Shown here piece by piece: positions 1-12,600 of a stretch of 64,000 bases of DNA. Source of the stretch: Fasciolopsis buskii (Eukaryota > Platyhelminthes > Trematoda > Plagiorchiida > Fasciolidae); NCBI GenBank assembly GCA_008360955.1, contig LUCM01010433.1, positions 32,416-96,415 on the forward strand, given 5' to 3'. A program made the translations under genes and the position numbers. The first letter of the stretch is position 1. Every line of letters begins with the position of its first letter. The notes beneath the pieces are model-generated. The model saw nothing but the letters and a program-made list of their open reading frames with translations, searched no databases and had not been told where the DNA came from.

Positions 1-990
1 CCAAAAATCCCACAAGAAAACAACGAAATAAAGATGACACAGAAATGTCGCGCAGGCCGTCTAAGCGCTCGTTGGTAACGCTCGAACTTTGTATTGTCCG
101 ACTGGTACGCCTTGCTTGTGCACGTGGTAGACATACAACATCAGACAACAGCAGAATTATCGAAAATGCTATTTTGTGTACTGTTCATAGGAATCCTCCT
201 GGATTTACATTCACGAAGGCGGCTCAGTGTTTTATAGGAGGCGAGTGTATAAGAAAAAATGTGTGCAAGTAATTCGATAACAGCGTTTGTTCGTTTTTGT
301 CCAACCTTGTCGAAAGCTCTGGGAAATACAACGCACTTCCGTGCCTTAATTAATAGCTGACTGAAAACAGGCATACGATTTAACCACGTGTTCACCGAAC
401 AAATTTGGGCGACTGCCACTGAGGCCACTTCCGATATTCAGCTTAACGTTCACCTAAACTCCTGTTTAGTCTCAGAAACTGGCCGTTAGACACTCAATCT
501 AATTCTGAGAATAAAGTCAGAAAGCGAAATTTATCAAGCACAATTATCGTTCAAATTGACGATGTGACGGCAGGAAAGGTGACTGCCAAGGAGAGTTACG
601 AAGAGCAGAAACCAAAATAATAGCGACAGAAAAGAGGTAGTGAATTAACTCTGGCGATGAGCAAATGACTACACATTTGAGGTCAAGAAGGAATCACTGA
701 TCAACCAAACGAACTCTCACTGAACCCGATCAAGAAGAGAACGAGCGGTAGACGAAGCCCAACCCATAAGGTGTCGGGTGGATTTGAGCTGTTTATAAAA
801 GGTGTGAGTGGGTGAAAAAAGCATCTGGTGCTGGATTAGGAAGCCAATTCTCCGAGCAGCACGAGAAGCAAGCATTAACACAAAGGGAGATCAACAAAGA
901 AAAAAACTTATTGACAAGCCCAATAGTGGAGTTGATTCAATGGAGTGAACAGAAATCAAGTCAAAATTTTACTGGAGAAAATGAGGGAGA
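1..990. other. anonymous sequence, no gene recognised
   Basis: Only short open frames are present, and none carries a domain I recognise. No RNA gene or repeat stands out. Confidence 0.5.
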
Positions 991-999
991 TATTTGAAT

Positions 1000-2300
1000 T
1001 AAAAAGAAGGCAGAGAAGTTTTGCAATCATTAAAGCAAACATTGCTGGTAGAGCCCCAAGCAGTGAGTCCCTTGAGATGGGAAACAAGTGGTGGACAAAG
1101 ACCAATAGGATCCCAGGCGATGCTGGTTGTGGCTTGGCGAATAGTTGAGCAAGAAAGAGAGCAATGGAGTGTCATAATAGCCAAAACAATGGTGAGGGCT
1201 GGCGATTGATGTAAGGTCATTAATGAATGGAAGAAAAAGGGATGGTACATGTATGAAAGCCTGGAGAACATCAGAATTTACAGGGAACGGTTGAGACAGA
1301 AATCCATCAACCCGGACAAAGATGATTCGTTTGCTGAGGAAATATGACATCCACGATATGAAGGTCGGATAGAGCCCTAAAGAGGACATTCTCTGTATTA
1401 GACCTTCATCTTAAACTCGGTAGATGGTTTTGGAGATGTCTAGCGATACCACGTGAGCTTCTCCGTGGTTCTCGACTGCAGTCGACAAGGCTTGAGGTGA
1501 GCGTTAGTAGATTGTCTGCGGAGATACGCGAGGTGAATTGCAGCAAATCGCTGTATTCAAGAGATGAAGGCAACTGGTAGATTACGGGCTTTAAAACTAA
1601 GAAGTACGGAGATAAGGTGGGGTAAAAAGGGACTCCATGTTTTGGGGCAGAAAAACAACGCGTTCTTTCTTGGAGAAGGGGAGGCATTCTGGTCGAAGGA
1701 AAAAGAGACGGCGTGTTACAGGAACCAACTCCTGAAACACAGTTTTAGGACTATTAGGGGAATACCGTTCGCATCTGGTGGTTTAGAAACTATTAGATTG
1801 AAAAGAACTTAGTGGATCTTCTGATACTTATAACGGAAAAAATCATGGTTGGGAATATGAGAGGGCGGAGTAGGATTAATACAGAGGAGTTTACATCAAA
1901 ACGGAATGTAAAACTCTAGGCCCTATCAAGCGGGCCGCAGTCCCAGGGTCGGGAAGAATTGTAGATGGGAGGAAAGTTGGAGGGGTACAAATTAGAATAT
2001 ATCGCCTTTGCAAGGAACCAAAATGGTCGACCTCTGGGGGGGAGGAATAAAATGAGACAATGGGGTCCGATGGACCCAAAGGAGATAGAAGTGATAGTAG
2101 AGAATGATGAAGGGATAGATAAAAGAATAAAGTCGAAAATGTGTTTAAGGTAGCCAAAACGACCGGGAATGTCAACAAGGATGGGGAATGGACTAATCGC
2201 GCAATAAAGCAGGGAATGTAAGTATCCAGCCCAATGGTAGTAAATGAGTTAATTTTGTTGATGGAAGCGTGAGGTGTGTTGACCTGCAAAACACTTACAA
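1000..2300 (-). mobile_element. degenerate CR1/Jockey-like LINE, RT remnant
   Basis: Reading leftwards, several frame-shifted pieces look like a non-LTR reverse transcriptase. The piece at 1030-1389 contains GLYPTFISWMSYFLSKR and LPFINDLTSI, matching the fingers/palm region just before the catalytic box of Jockey/CR1-type RTs. The expected Asp-Asp box is corrupted to an FGYYDT-like sequence. The open frame at 1891-2289 lies upstream and has weak endonuclease-to-RT linker character. Many stops show this is a dead copy. Clade assignment is tentative. Confidence 0.5.
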
Positions 2301-2349
2301 GATTAACTATAATAAAGGGGAATCATTTGAAATAGCTGTCCAGCTTTCT

Positions 2350-5300
2350 TATTCCAGTCGAAATTGTTCACTATCGCACAAGTAAAATGAGAAAAGCTTT
2401 ACAAGCGGATCGAAATGGAATGCACTGGGGGCAGAAGAAATTTTATTGCTGCGATTACAGAAATGTTTCCCTGAATTTAATAAAACAGACAATATAAAGA
2501 AACCATAGGGCATCCGGAAGAATCTGTATTTTATTCTACAGGAATTCAACAGACATGTTATCCTGAGTAGTGGTTTTCTTTTAGTCTGGGATAAATCGAT
2601 TGAAAACACAACTGAACTGAGGGTATGCTTCACATAAAGTCATACCACGGCTCAAATTTTGATCCTATGCAAAATATTTTTCACATCTTGATGTGACAAG
2701 TAAATGACGTGCCTAGCCAACGGACACTGTCGTAGAAGTTCTAGAGCTTCTTACAGTATGAAGAGCAACTTTATACTGGAGTTACTCTACGACGCATCAA
2801 AAGGACCGAAAAAATTACTAAGGGGTAATCGCGGGCCCATCGCATGCCACTGTTTATTGATGCTGGAGGTCCAGAAATACACGCACCAAATTGTTGTGTA
2901 TCCATCTCCCTTTGCTGTCCCTAGCGTGCTCATGGTGTGTTTAGGGCTGATATACAAATGGGATGGCGACCAAATTCCTAGTCTATTTCCCCATTAGATA
3001 ATTCGAAAGCTTGCAGAATACAAATTCAAGTATTTTTTATGCTGTTGCCTACTGAAGCTTGTTGGATGAGTTTCGACGAGATCTTTAGAGAGGGAAATTA
3101 CCGAGAATGGTGAGTTGGAAGCTGGGGGATTTTTAGAAATAACAATTCAAAAATGGGGTACCATTGCCATTTGGGGGGGGGGCAGTAAACGGCATAAAAA
3201 TAATGATCAGAAGAAGAGAACCGAATTCTCAACAAAATAGATTGGAATCTTCGGTTGGAGAAGTCAAGATTAGGAAGTCGAAAGGAGGTTGCAGACTGGT
3301 AGATAGGGGCACAGAAACCAGCACTAGGAAATAGTTAAAAAAAAACTGGAAGTGGCTTGTATCTGACGGGAAAGAAATCTGTTTCTGCCAAAAATAAGAC
3401 AACGAATTTTGAAAACTGGAGAAAGTGGTTTACAGAGTCAAGATTTCGATTGAGACCACGAACAGCAGTGACGACCCCCACGGCTTGATACATGTTCTCC
3501 GAGTGAGTGCACGCAGGTGAACGAGGGACGTTACACATTTGATTCGTGGAATCCATATATGGTGTGAGAGAGCCAGCAATTCAAACTCAGACTTGGAGTG
3601 GAGATCCGTATATAGGGTCTTAATAGGTTTGGGTGTGTTAGTGAGCCGGGCGAAAAAAGCCTACCACCGTCTACCTAGTCCGACCGCAGAAGCCAAGCAG
3701 ACAAATTTTGTTGGCGGTTTGAAGAAAAATGTGAGGAAACGCTAGTGATTATCGTGCGTAAGGAAAACCTGGCGAACATTAAAAAACGCGAACGCCTTAA
3801 AACACAACCTTAAACTCCTCAAAAGTTTCATCCAACGCAAAATATCTACATTCAATTAGAATGCGAGGGGGGGCGATATTAGCAAGGGCTGATCGTATTT
3901 TAGAAACGTGAAGTGGCGAAAAACTTGAAAGCAAGAATGTTCATCACCATCCAGTTATTGAACCCGGCGGCTAGAGCTGCTGCTATGGAATTATCCAAAA
4001 GCCGACTCTCAATAATATTACGTGGAGTAACTAAGACGGTTCTAATGATTCACTGTTTACTGCAATCCTGAGCTTCAGTATCGAAACTTTAGCAAACATG
4101 TGACTGTTGCTAAAATGAAGCTATACGGGAAGACGTGTTGCATTACCCTTTCGACCACAGAGGAGATAAACAAATAGGACCAAAAGCTAAAACGTTTGGT
4201 TATTCGGAAGATGTTGAAGTGGAGTTATACGTGCCAAACGTGATCTCGTAAAGACTGGAGGTCGAGTGAAAGATATGCCTGCACACTAGGTGCAACAGGC
4301 GCTATAAATGGTCCGCAAGTTTTGGAGGATCAACTTTCCAGTTGCCAATAGGACAAGGGGGCTTTGGGACAATGAACAATGCTCATTCCGCGTATACTTT
4401 CGACAGAAAGCGAAGTATGGTCACTGGGACTTTGTCTGGTCGTCATGCAAAACGTACCACTGTTACGAAAATCTGAAGACCTCAAAATATATTATCGTCT
4501 ACAACTATCAGCAGAGTGGAAGCATCCAGTCACTCTCCCATACAGATTTCTCGATCCACCTTCAAGCAATCCATATTCTTTCAACCAACTACTTGAAATA
4601 GCATCTTAACATGCTATTTGAGCTCGTGTTTACAGGACTCAAACAGCTAGCGAGATGAACTTTTAAATCGAAGATGCCTGGCAGCTTAGCATGCAGGAAT
4701 CAAACGAAGTCCAGTCTGGTAATCAGCTGTTGGGCTACATCTCGTTATGCGCGACAAACCAATCAACCTCTGGAGGAGGAACCCCAGTAGATAAAAGCTG
4801 TTTTTAAAGGCCAGAAAATCCCGTTAGATAGAAATCGGACTGCAGAAATTAGGATTTCTCTCAGTAAGGAGAGCTATAATGGTACCTGCAGTCCTAAAAA
4901 TGGTCGTCCCATTCACGTTCCTTATGGATCGCCGTGTATACGAGGTAAAGCGTTGAACACTAAGGCGGATATTTAACTAGCGCATTAGCAAAGAAAACTA
5001 ATGTAAGATGGTAAGCAGTCTTAAGTGAATGGTTGGAGGAAGTTTATTCAGAGATGTCTCGCCCAAGTCGTGGATGAGACCGCTGAATAAAAAGCTCAGA
5101 CTACAATTCCGAAATAAAACAACGTTCTGCAATATTGGGTCTGCGCCATGCGCGGAGAGTGGAGCAATACGAAAAAAATGAGCGGAAGATTAACTGATCC
5201 AAAGAGATGGGCCTCTACTTCACTACTATTCGCAGCCTTGAGGACAGATTCTTGTTAAAATTAAAGGCTTTGATTGAGAACCTTAATCTTTCTCCTGCTC

Positions 5301-6600
5301 AGCAGCTGGACTTCTTAGCCGTCCACAATTTCCAGTGAATTAGATAAATCAAATAAATTCCATACTGCATCGTATGTTGGGAAAAATAATCAGGGCCACA
5401 GTGTCTATTAATTCGAGCAGGATGGAAAATGATAAGTGGGCTACGGGTCAAAGAAAGATGCTAGGTTGACGTCTCATTGCCTTAAAGATTAGGCCTTTGA
5501 ACTAAACGCTTCGGTTGGGATTGCCAAAGAACCTCCTCCACAGTGCGATAGGCCACGACATACTGCTAGCCCAGACACCTGGCATCATTTCTACGAAGAC
5601 CCCTACCAACATTCGTTTTCCCGATAGAAAAATCCCGCAAGACACTAAGAAAAATTGGGCCTCAAAAGATGCAAATGGCAATATCATTATTGAGGGAAGT
5701 AAATAGGCCGCGTTAACTAAGGTTTACTTCAGTGTCCACATGCTTAACCAGACAGAGCAACAGGCTATTCTAGCTAGGAACTGTTGAAACTTTTAAAATG
5801 CATCCACGATGTATCTGCAGAAGGCACGTACAAGACCACACTTCCGAAAAAAAACCTTCGTATCCGATACAATCTCCTTCCCTCGATTCACTCTCCGCGT
5901 GTCAGGTGGTCCGGTTTTCAGCACTTGCATTCGGCTGAAGCGTAGTAGCCTGTTCGTCGTGCATGAGCATGAACCTGCTGATTAAAGCCCTCATGAGGAC
6001 TTCGAAGTATCCATCCGAAGGACATTGTAGTCATTGCTAGAGATGTTACCACCCGATCGGACTACTCAGGACAGAACAGCAAATAGGAGGACCACTTTCT
6101 TTCGCAGCCGACCAAAGGGAAAACGATAAGGACCTCATTCATAATTGTTCCGACTGCTTCTGGAGAGTGCTAACTTTTATCATAAAAAGCGACATCGGTC
6201 CACTTGGCGTTTCCCTTCGCCTTCAAAGGTTTGGACTCACACTGGTTACATTACCGCCGGTCACTTGTGGCGGGGATAAGTCGAAGGTCACCAATCTGGA
6301 CTGCATCAATAGATTCAGGTCATGTCTTGATCTGTGCTCCTTTTTGTTCGCACAGTTTGTGGTCGCACCAACATGTAAACCATCTGTGCGGTTGTTTCTA
6401 GTCGATAATTACCAGCTTGAGTTTCAGTCGGAGCTTTCGAGGTGTTTATTAATATAGCTTGATGACGAAGATCTGAGCCTACTTTGGAGACAAATTGATG
6501 CCTGGTATGCAACAGCAGAAGCTACGGAAGATCGAAGGTCCTGGTGATGCCGAGAATAATGGGTAACCTCAACATTACTTGGTCTGGTAGACGCTCGCAG
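2350..6600. other. anonymous sequence, no gene recognised
   Basis: This is AT-rich DNA with scattered short open frames, for example 2704-2997 (+), 4308-4601 (+), 5515-5706 (+) and 6167-6457 (+). None shows a recognisable domain, signal peptide or splice structure. A ten-G run lies near 3173-3182. Some of this may be eroded LINE sequence, but I cannot show that by eye. Confidence 0.45.
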
Positions 6601-6638
6601 ACCCGTCTCCCAGGGAGCTAAAATACGTGAGATGTTAG

Positions 6639-6900
6639 GTGACCGCTAGCCCGAAAAATTACGGAGAGCAACGGCGGTTAGGGAAACGCGTGACAGTGAA
6701 GAAGATTGCATCTATCCACAACAGTCGAAAACTCCGTCCGATTAGGAGTATTGGCCCACGAAAGGGAGATGATCAAGTAATTCGACGGCTCATTGATTCA
6801 CTCAGTTGGATGGAGCACTTCAAAGAGCAGACCGATAGTCCAATTCGACAGCAGGAATTCGATTAATACTTTCAGGTGAAACAGTGCAGATAGACACCAG
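6639..6900 (+). mobile_element. possible RTE-like LINE linker fragment
   Basis: The open frame ends in a stretch reading WMEHFKEQTDSP. This resembles the RWAEHFKGQFNWP block that precedes the RT domain in the RTE-like LINEs elsewhere in this window. The rest of the frame is not recognisable, so the call rests on one short motif. Confidence 0.3.
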
Positions 6901-7098
6901 TCCTCCATCAGAGACGAAGGCTAGTAAGGAGATAAGGTCTTGAAAAGGTGTGAGGCAGCTTGACCATAAGGACTATTGTATTGTATTGGACTTTTGCGTA
7001 AATAGGTGTCCGTATTCTAGTCAAAATGGATGCGTCCACTAATTCATCAGAATAGAGAGTCGAGAAAAAACCTCAGTAAAGAATAAAGCACTTGAAAT

Positions 7099-7930
7099 TC
7101 ACGAGAGATTGTGTAGAAAATCAGTCACAATTCGTTCATCAATGGTGGGAATTTGGACCAGGTAAGGAACAGGTGAGTTCTTATAGTTATTTATGCGAGA
7201 GGGTATGGAGCGGAAGTTAAAATGTCTCCTGATATGAGAACGGCATTTATAAAGGTCATCATGTAAGGAGTGGGACGAATACGAAAGAATTTTATGTGCA
7301 CATTTTTCGCACGTAAATGGATGCATTTCACATAGTTTGGTGCAGATTCCTGTTAGTGGTATGTAAGACATACTACTAATGATTGACGGACCACGACGAA
7401 GGGTTCTGAAGTCTTTCTTCAATAGACCAGAAAAAGTGACAGGAAACAATAGAGGAGAGCGGGAAAAAATGGTAAACAAATAAGGAGATGGTGGTTTGCT
7501 TGACCAGGAGATGTTGCAGTCTTTTTATGTAAAATGATAGTCTTCTAAGACTTTTTACACAATTTCAAGGCGTGATTAAAATCACCTACGATGATGTGCA
7601 GGTTATCCTCTAACAACGCGACTAGGAAAGGCAGAAAAGAATCCAAAAACAGACAAAATATCAGCTGGTGTGCAAAAAGGGGCTACATACGGTTTCGTTA
7701 CAATTGCCGAGAAAACGCAGGATGACGCTGAATAACTAGACAGTCAATACGAGAAAATGAATATGAAAAAACTGGTTCAGACTTGCTTGTCGAGAGGGGA
7801 TTTATGTATGTGACCACACCATCGGTTTTCCTAACGCTGTATTGTCTGTCCAATTGGTTTACACAGAAGCCTTGGATGGATATTAGGGTGTCCGCACATG
7901 TGAGATCAGCCATGACTTCTGAATGCAAAT
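7099..7930 (-). mobile_element. CR1/Jockey-like LINE, endonuclease joined to C-terminus
   Basis: On the minus strand the frame at 7698-7928 reads like an AP-endonuclease domain (a TETWL-like position followed by DGVVTYI). Further along, near 7575-7603, is NLHIIVGDFN, the conserved GDFN catalytic motif. The frame at 7479-7099 instead matches the extreme C-terminus of the CR1/Jockey-like copy at 27770-29490: both end in a VPYL(A/V)QI block followed by a short charged tail. The RT domain expected between them is absent, so this copy is internally deleted. The open frame at 8388-8014 upstream could be its 5' region but has no motif. Confidence 0.5.
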
Positions 7931-8659
7931 CTCACAAGTATGAACATATATCCGAGAGCGAAGAGGGAGAGATAGATCTGGTAATTCTGTGGACAGAGAA
8001 CGTATGTTAGTACTTAGTAAGGGCGAAACAGACATTTGGCTGGCGGGGCGCATTTAAGAACAGCCTGCCAATCGGCACGAATGCGACTTTTCGATTTAGT
8101 GGAAAATCGGTGATGTACATGTGTAGTTACGTCCAAGCGAGGAGAAATTTTGGGTGTTTGAGTAGGAATAAATCTGACCGTGAACAGCGATGGGCAACGC
8201 TCACAGTGAAAAACACATCCTCTAAACTGATGAGGCGACGGCAGCAGAAGCTGAAATGCAGCACAGCCGGCCAAGGATGGTGACAAAGTGTTGACTTCGA
8301 CGATCAATCTAGGTAATGGAACAGCCTCGTAAGAACTATTGTGAATTGAGGGTTGTGTCGAGTTACGAGAAAGTTGATAGATCCTCATGCGAAAAACAAG
8401 AATAAGTTAGGGAGTTAGTAACAACGCATTTAAAATGCTTATGAGCAATTTTTCCGCCGATTATTTAGTACTCGTGAGAAGTACGTTCATGAGAATCAAG
8501 CCGGAAGCAAATTGGTTTAGAACACGAAGGCGATGACCTTGAGTGGAGACCCAAGTAGTCCGCGATTTTTCTCGATTATCTGAATGATAATGTAGGTATT
8601 TCTTGGAACTTAATCTGCGCCTTCAAAGCGCAGAATGCTCACTTGACATTCACTGTCTT

Positions 8660-8960
8660 GAGGCATTTATGATGTCAAAGTGGCATGTGATTACAGCAGC
8701 AGTAAGGTCGGTACTGATATAGGGCTCAGAAACATGTCTAATGCGGAAGATATGAGGAGATAATGGGTAATTGAACACAGTTTTCTTTGGAGTATGGGTA
8801 GCACATGATAGGAAGACATTTTTGTTAATACGGCGGTCAGGAGTACGTTACTTGGATCAATGATACAATCTAGAAAAAATGAACTGAATATCAATGAGTT
8901 GAGGTAGTTGGAAAAAGTTAACAATAAATCAGTGGAAAGGCATACTGCTGTTTACATCAG
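8660..8960 (+). mobile_element. RTE-like LINE 3' fragment
   Basis: Plus-strand pieces read AVRSVL-(L/I)-GSET and, further on, ELNINEL then a WLGKV-like sequence. These are the C-terminal signatures (SETWPLR, LRWLGHV) of RTE-type endonuclease/reverse transcriptase proteins. Frameshifts and stops interrupt it. No RT palm remains. Confidence 0.5.
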
Positions 8961-9067
8961 TTTAGTTCGGTTTATTCAATCATTGCCCTTGCACTAAAGT
9001 ACTCTGGTTTTGGCTCCCACCTAACAGCACCAACTACTTAAATAGAAGAGTGAGAAATAGTGAAAGA

Positions 9068-9800
9068 TCAACTACGAAATAATAAGATGAACAACCATCC
9101 AGAAGAAAAAAGATTCTGAGTATAAGAACACCACTGATTGCGACATTGAACTATTAGACCTGTTGTCTGCAACCATCGCCCGGAGGGATCTTGTGGACCC
9201 CAACACGGCAGTCCAACTGCGCTTACATCAGCCAGTCTCATGAGTAAAGTTCTCATACCTGTTTCCATGTAACCGACTGGCTACCTAGAACCATCTTTCA
9301 ACGTCTACCTTCCTCAAAGAACAATGTATAACGAGACAGTCGTCCCGTGGGCGTGCGCAAAACGTCCCAACCACCTCAACTTATTCTTATTAGGTACCAG
9401 TTCTCAAAACTGGACCCTAGGACTCACAAAATTCTCCCACCATACTCTGCTAGTACTACGAAACCAACGGTGTTCAAACACCAAAAGGCTCTTGCTATCT
9501 TCTGCTCTCAGCGGCCATGTTTCGGAGCTGTGGAGGAATACCAACCTCACCGCTGCTGTGCCTATTTGACCGCTTGATCGATAACCGGATGTTACGCCGA
9601 CGCCACAGATCCCTCATGTTGGTGAATGTCAATGGAACCTTCTGTGAGCGAAGACACTTCATCCGACGAGATGAAGTCTATCTACCTCACCTAGTTCTTC
9701 CCCTGCAAGAAGAGGGCTCGGATTTGAGCCAATCCAGTCCTGCAACAGCGTTTTACCCTTCGGAGGCGCAAAAAGCATTCCTGTAGCACTATGGAGAAAC
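9068..9800 (-). mobile_element. RTE-like LINE 3' half
   Basis: The minus strand reads PPKGKTLLQDWIGSNPS, then GEELGEVDRLHLVG, then SSETWPLRAEDSKSLLVFEH and LRWLGRFAHAHG. This is the thumb and C-terminal region of an RTE-type RT in the correct order. A final piece with the WGPQDPSGRW block lies at 9068-9268. There are several stops and frameshifts. Confidence 0.6.
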
Positions 9801-10739
9801 AATAATGAAACTAAAAGTAGAGAGACGCGAAAGACAACTGGTTTGCTCCGAAAACATTGGACAAAAGCCCAACTCAGCCAAATGTAGCCAAATAAATAAA
9901 AGTCATATGGCATCGAGTTGGTTCTGATGTTTAGTGGAGTACGCAGCTAAATCAGTGAATGTGACCAACGAACGTACAAGCGATGTGAAGCACGGTGACG
10001 ATTCACACATTCTGGTATTTTAATTATCCTCAACTTGACGAAAGACAGCACTTTTAGAAGAAACCAACGGGATTCCGACCCGCATCCTCAAAAGTGAGTC
10101 AATTCGCATTTCCACTATAGCTGGTCATATTCCAAAGACAATGACCCCTCCAAAGAGTGGTCAGCCCTACCGTTGAACAGATTATCCCGGTTCTTGTATG
10201 AAAAAAATCCAGGATAGAACGAATTAGCTCGCCCCCGATAGTGTACGATGTTCATACAAAGAACAAATACTATTCGAGAGCATGCCCTAAGGAGAATAAT
10301 GTATCAGAACAGCTAATATTTCAGTTTAACAGTAAGCGAAAACAGGTGAGCGCAAACGGAATCTGTATACTTGGGATCGATAAAAGTGCATGCATGAGTA
10401 GGGAGACAAAAGCGGAGTTCTAAGCATCATTTTTATTATAGCAATTCTGTCAATCGAAAGTGATGTGCATTCTAACTAGTCCGAATATCCGAATTCATCC
10501 GGTTCTTCTCGCGTTTATCTGTGTGCAATTTTGAGGAATTGCCTCTCGGCGATAAATCTCGAACGTCTGAATTAGAGGAGACATTTGGGCATCCATTCCG
10601 AAAGTTGCAAAAACTGCTCGTGCGCTACCCCCGTAATTTGCCAGCTCATCAAATCTTGTTTTTACTATTCCGACACAATATGATGCAGGATGAGTTTTAG
10701 GACTCAATGTGAATTTCGATTAGCAATGTCCTAAGATGA

Positions 10740-12340
10740 AATTTACTATCTGTGGCGGGAGACTAGAGCTCGCATACCGCTTCGAACAAATCCACAAGCC
10801 ACATACTAAGGAGATTGGAGTAGACCAGCGTTACAAAGGCACCAGAGAGGACATTAAAACAACTAGAAGATTGGATGTCTGAAACGACTCCTCAGCTGTT
10901 AGCCAAGGGAAGAGAATTCCAACTGACGGAGAGCTTGGAATATCGCAAGTTACAATGTGCGACCACACGTTCGATTAGGGTAGATCGAAATAGGTATCGG
11001 ATAAGAATGGTTGGGAAATGGAATTCGCACCGATGGGCTCTTTCGGCTTACCCGTTACGCCTCGCACAAGTGTTACAGACTGAATTTTGCTCTACGTGAT
11101 GCAACTGGCCAACTCATCTCAGAACAGCATAAGGAAATCAAGGAATTAGAAGAACATTTTGGTCAAATTCTGAACTGATATGTCAACTAAATGAAGAACC
11201 CACTGGCTTCAACAAGACTTAGTTAATCACGAGTCTCTGAGAGCCAGCAGAGGCTGATGGCACGGCTGCCAAGCTCTTACAAATTCTAAGAGGTTACTAT
11301 TAGCCCACTAACACCGGTGCGAATATACGGTGAAAAACCTTTAGAATTAGCCTATCATTATGGGGTAGAGCAAAGTTGCTCATTTTCTCTGGCTCTGTTT
11401 AATCACATCATTGATTAAACTATGAGAAATACGGTGACTGGCAACCTAGGCGTCCGGTTGAGTCCATCAGTCTGTATTTCGGATCGGGAGTTTAAGGACA
11501 GCGTTGTTATGCTTGATGATTCCCCAGCTGCCATACAGCTAAAACTCGACCGAATCACTATCCATGGAAGGCCCCACTTTAAAACCATAAAAACGAAAAG
11601 AAAAACATTCTCAACCCCAAGTGCATAGTGACGAGCAATCTTTCAAATATCAAGAATCGGTTCTGCTACCGAAGGGTCAAGTAAAAGACGAAGTTACCAT
11701 GGGGATGGACAACGAGGGCAGAGCATTTCGCAGCTTTGACGAGTACTGTGGGCATGCCATGAAATCAATTTTTGGAAAATATTCTCCACAGTTTATCCAG
11801 TGACCACTTACGGGTGCGAAACCTGGCCACTGCAAGTAGAGGATATCAGGAGGTTGGAAGTACTTGCGGCGACTTCCCCAGATAAACTCTAGCAACGAAG
11901 TAAAGCGATGCCGCGATATTGAACAGTTGTACATCTTCCTCCAGAAGGGTCGGTTGCAATGGTTCGGTCATGTCCTACGCCGCTCTAGTATGGAATTCCG
12001 TCGACAAACGTAGTGCACGGCGCCCTAGTTGGAATGGCAACGTCGCCTTGGGAGCCAGATGAAAACGTGGATCAGTAACATCGAAAGGGACGTGGAGAGT
12101 CTAGACCTAAGACCAATCTACAGTCAGCGGTGTTAGAAACAAAACTCGGCGACGACCTGGAAGGATTTGACCTCGAATCCCAACGCTTGGTCAGGGATGA
12201 TTCGCAGTGTGCATGAAGCCGACTTATTCTATGACAAGAGATTGTCGTGTGAAAGTGGAAAAACAAATGACTGAAATACATTGGAAAATGGTGTAGTATA
12301 GATTCCTTCTTCTGATAATCGAACAATTGCAACTAAACAA
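10740..12340 (+). mobile_element. RTE-like LINE, RT to C-terminus, inactive
   Basis: Plus-strand segments appear in LINE order. The linker (LRDATGQLISEQHKEI, then EHFGQILN) is near 11085-11180. The RT palm follows at about 11310-11628 (TMRNTVTGNLGVRLSPSVCI, then SDREFKDSVVML). The C-terminus is at about 11800-12110 (YGCETWPLQVEDIRRLEVL, RLQWFGHVLRRSSMEFRR). The FADD-type catalytic box is changed to FKDS, so both acidic catalytic positions are compromised. The sequence differs clearly from the RTE-like family inside HMBS, so a second subfamily is represented. Confidence 0.65.
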
Positions 12341-12600
12341 CTAGTTGAAGGACCCGAATCGTCCTTAAATAATTGGCACAGATTATTTCGTTTCTGCTGT
12401 AAATCACACTTCCACTATGGTTTCATTCTGATTAAGGGTCAAACGATTCCGTGGATATATTTATCTTACCACAGCTTTCATGTGGGGGAGAGGTAAAAAG
12501 TAAACAAAGTAGTACACTTGTGGATGTATGTACCACTGTCGCATCAGAAACGCATAATTGCATAAGGAATGACGACAAACGCACAGCTTACTGACAAGTG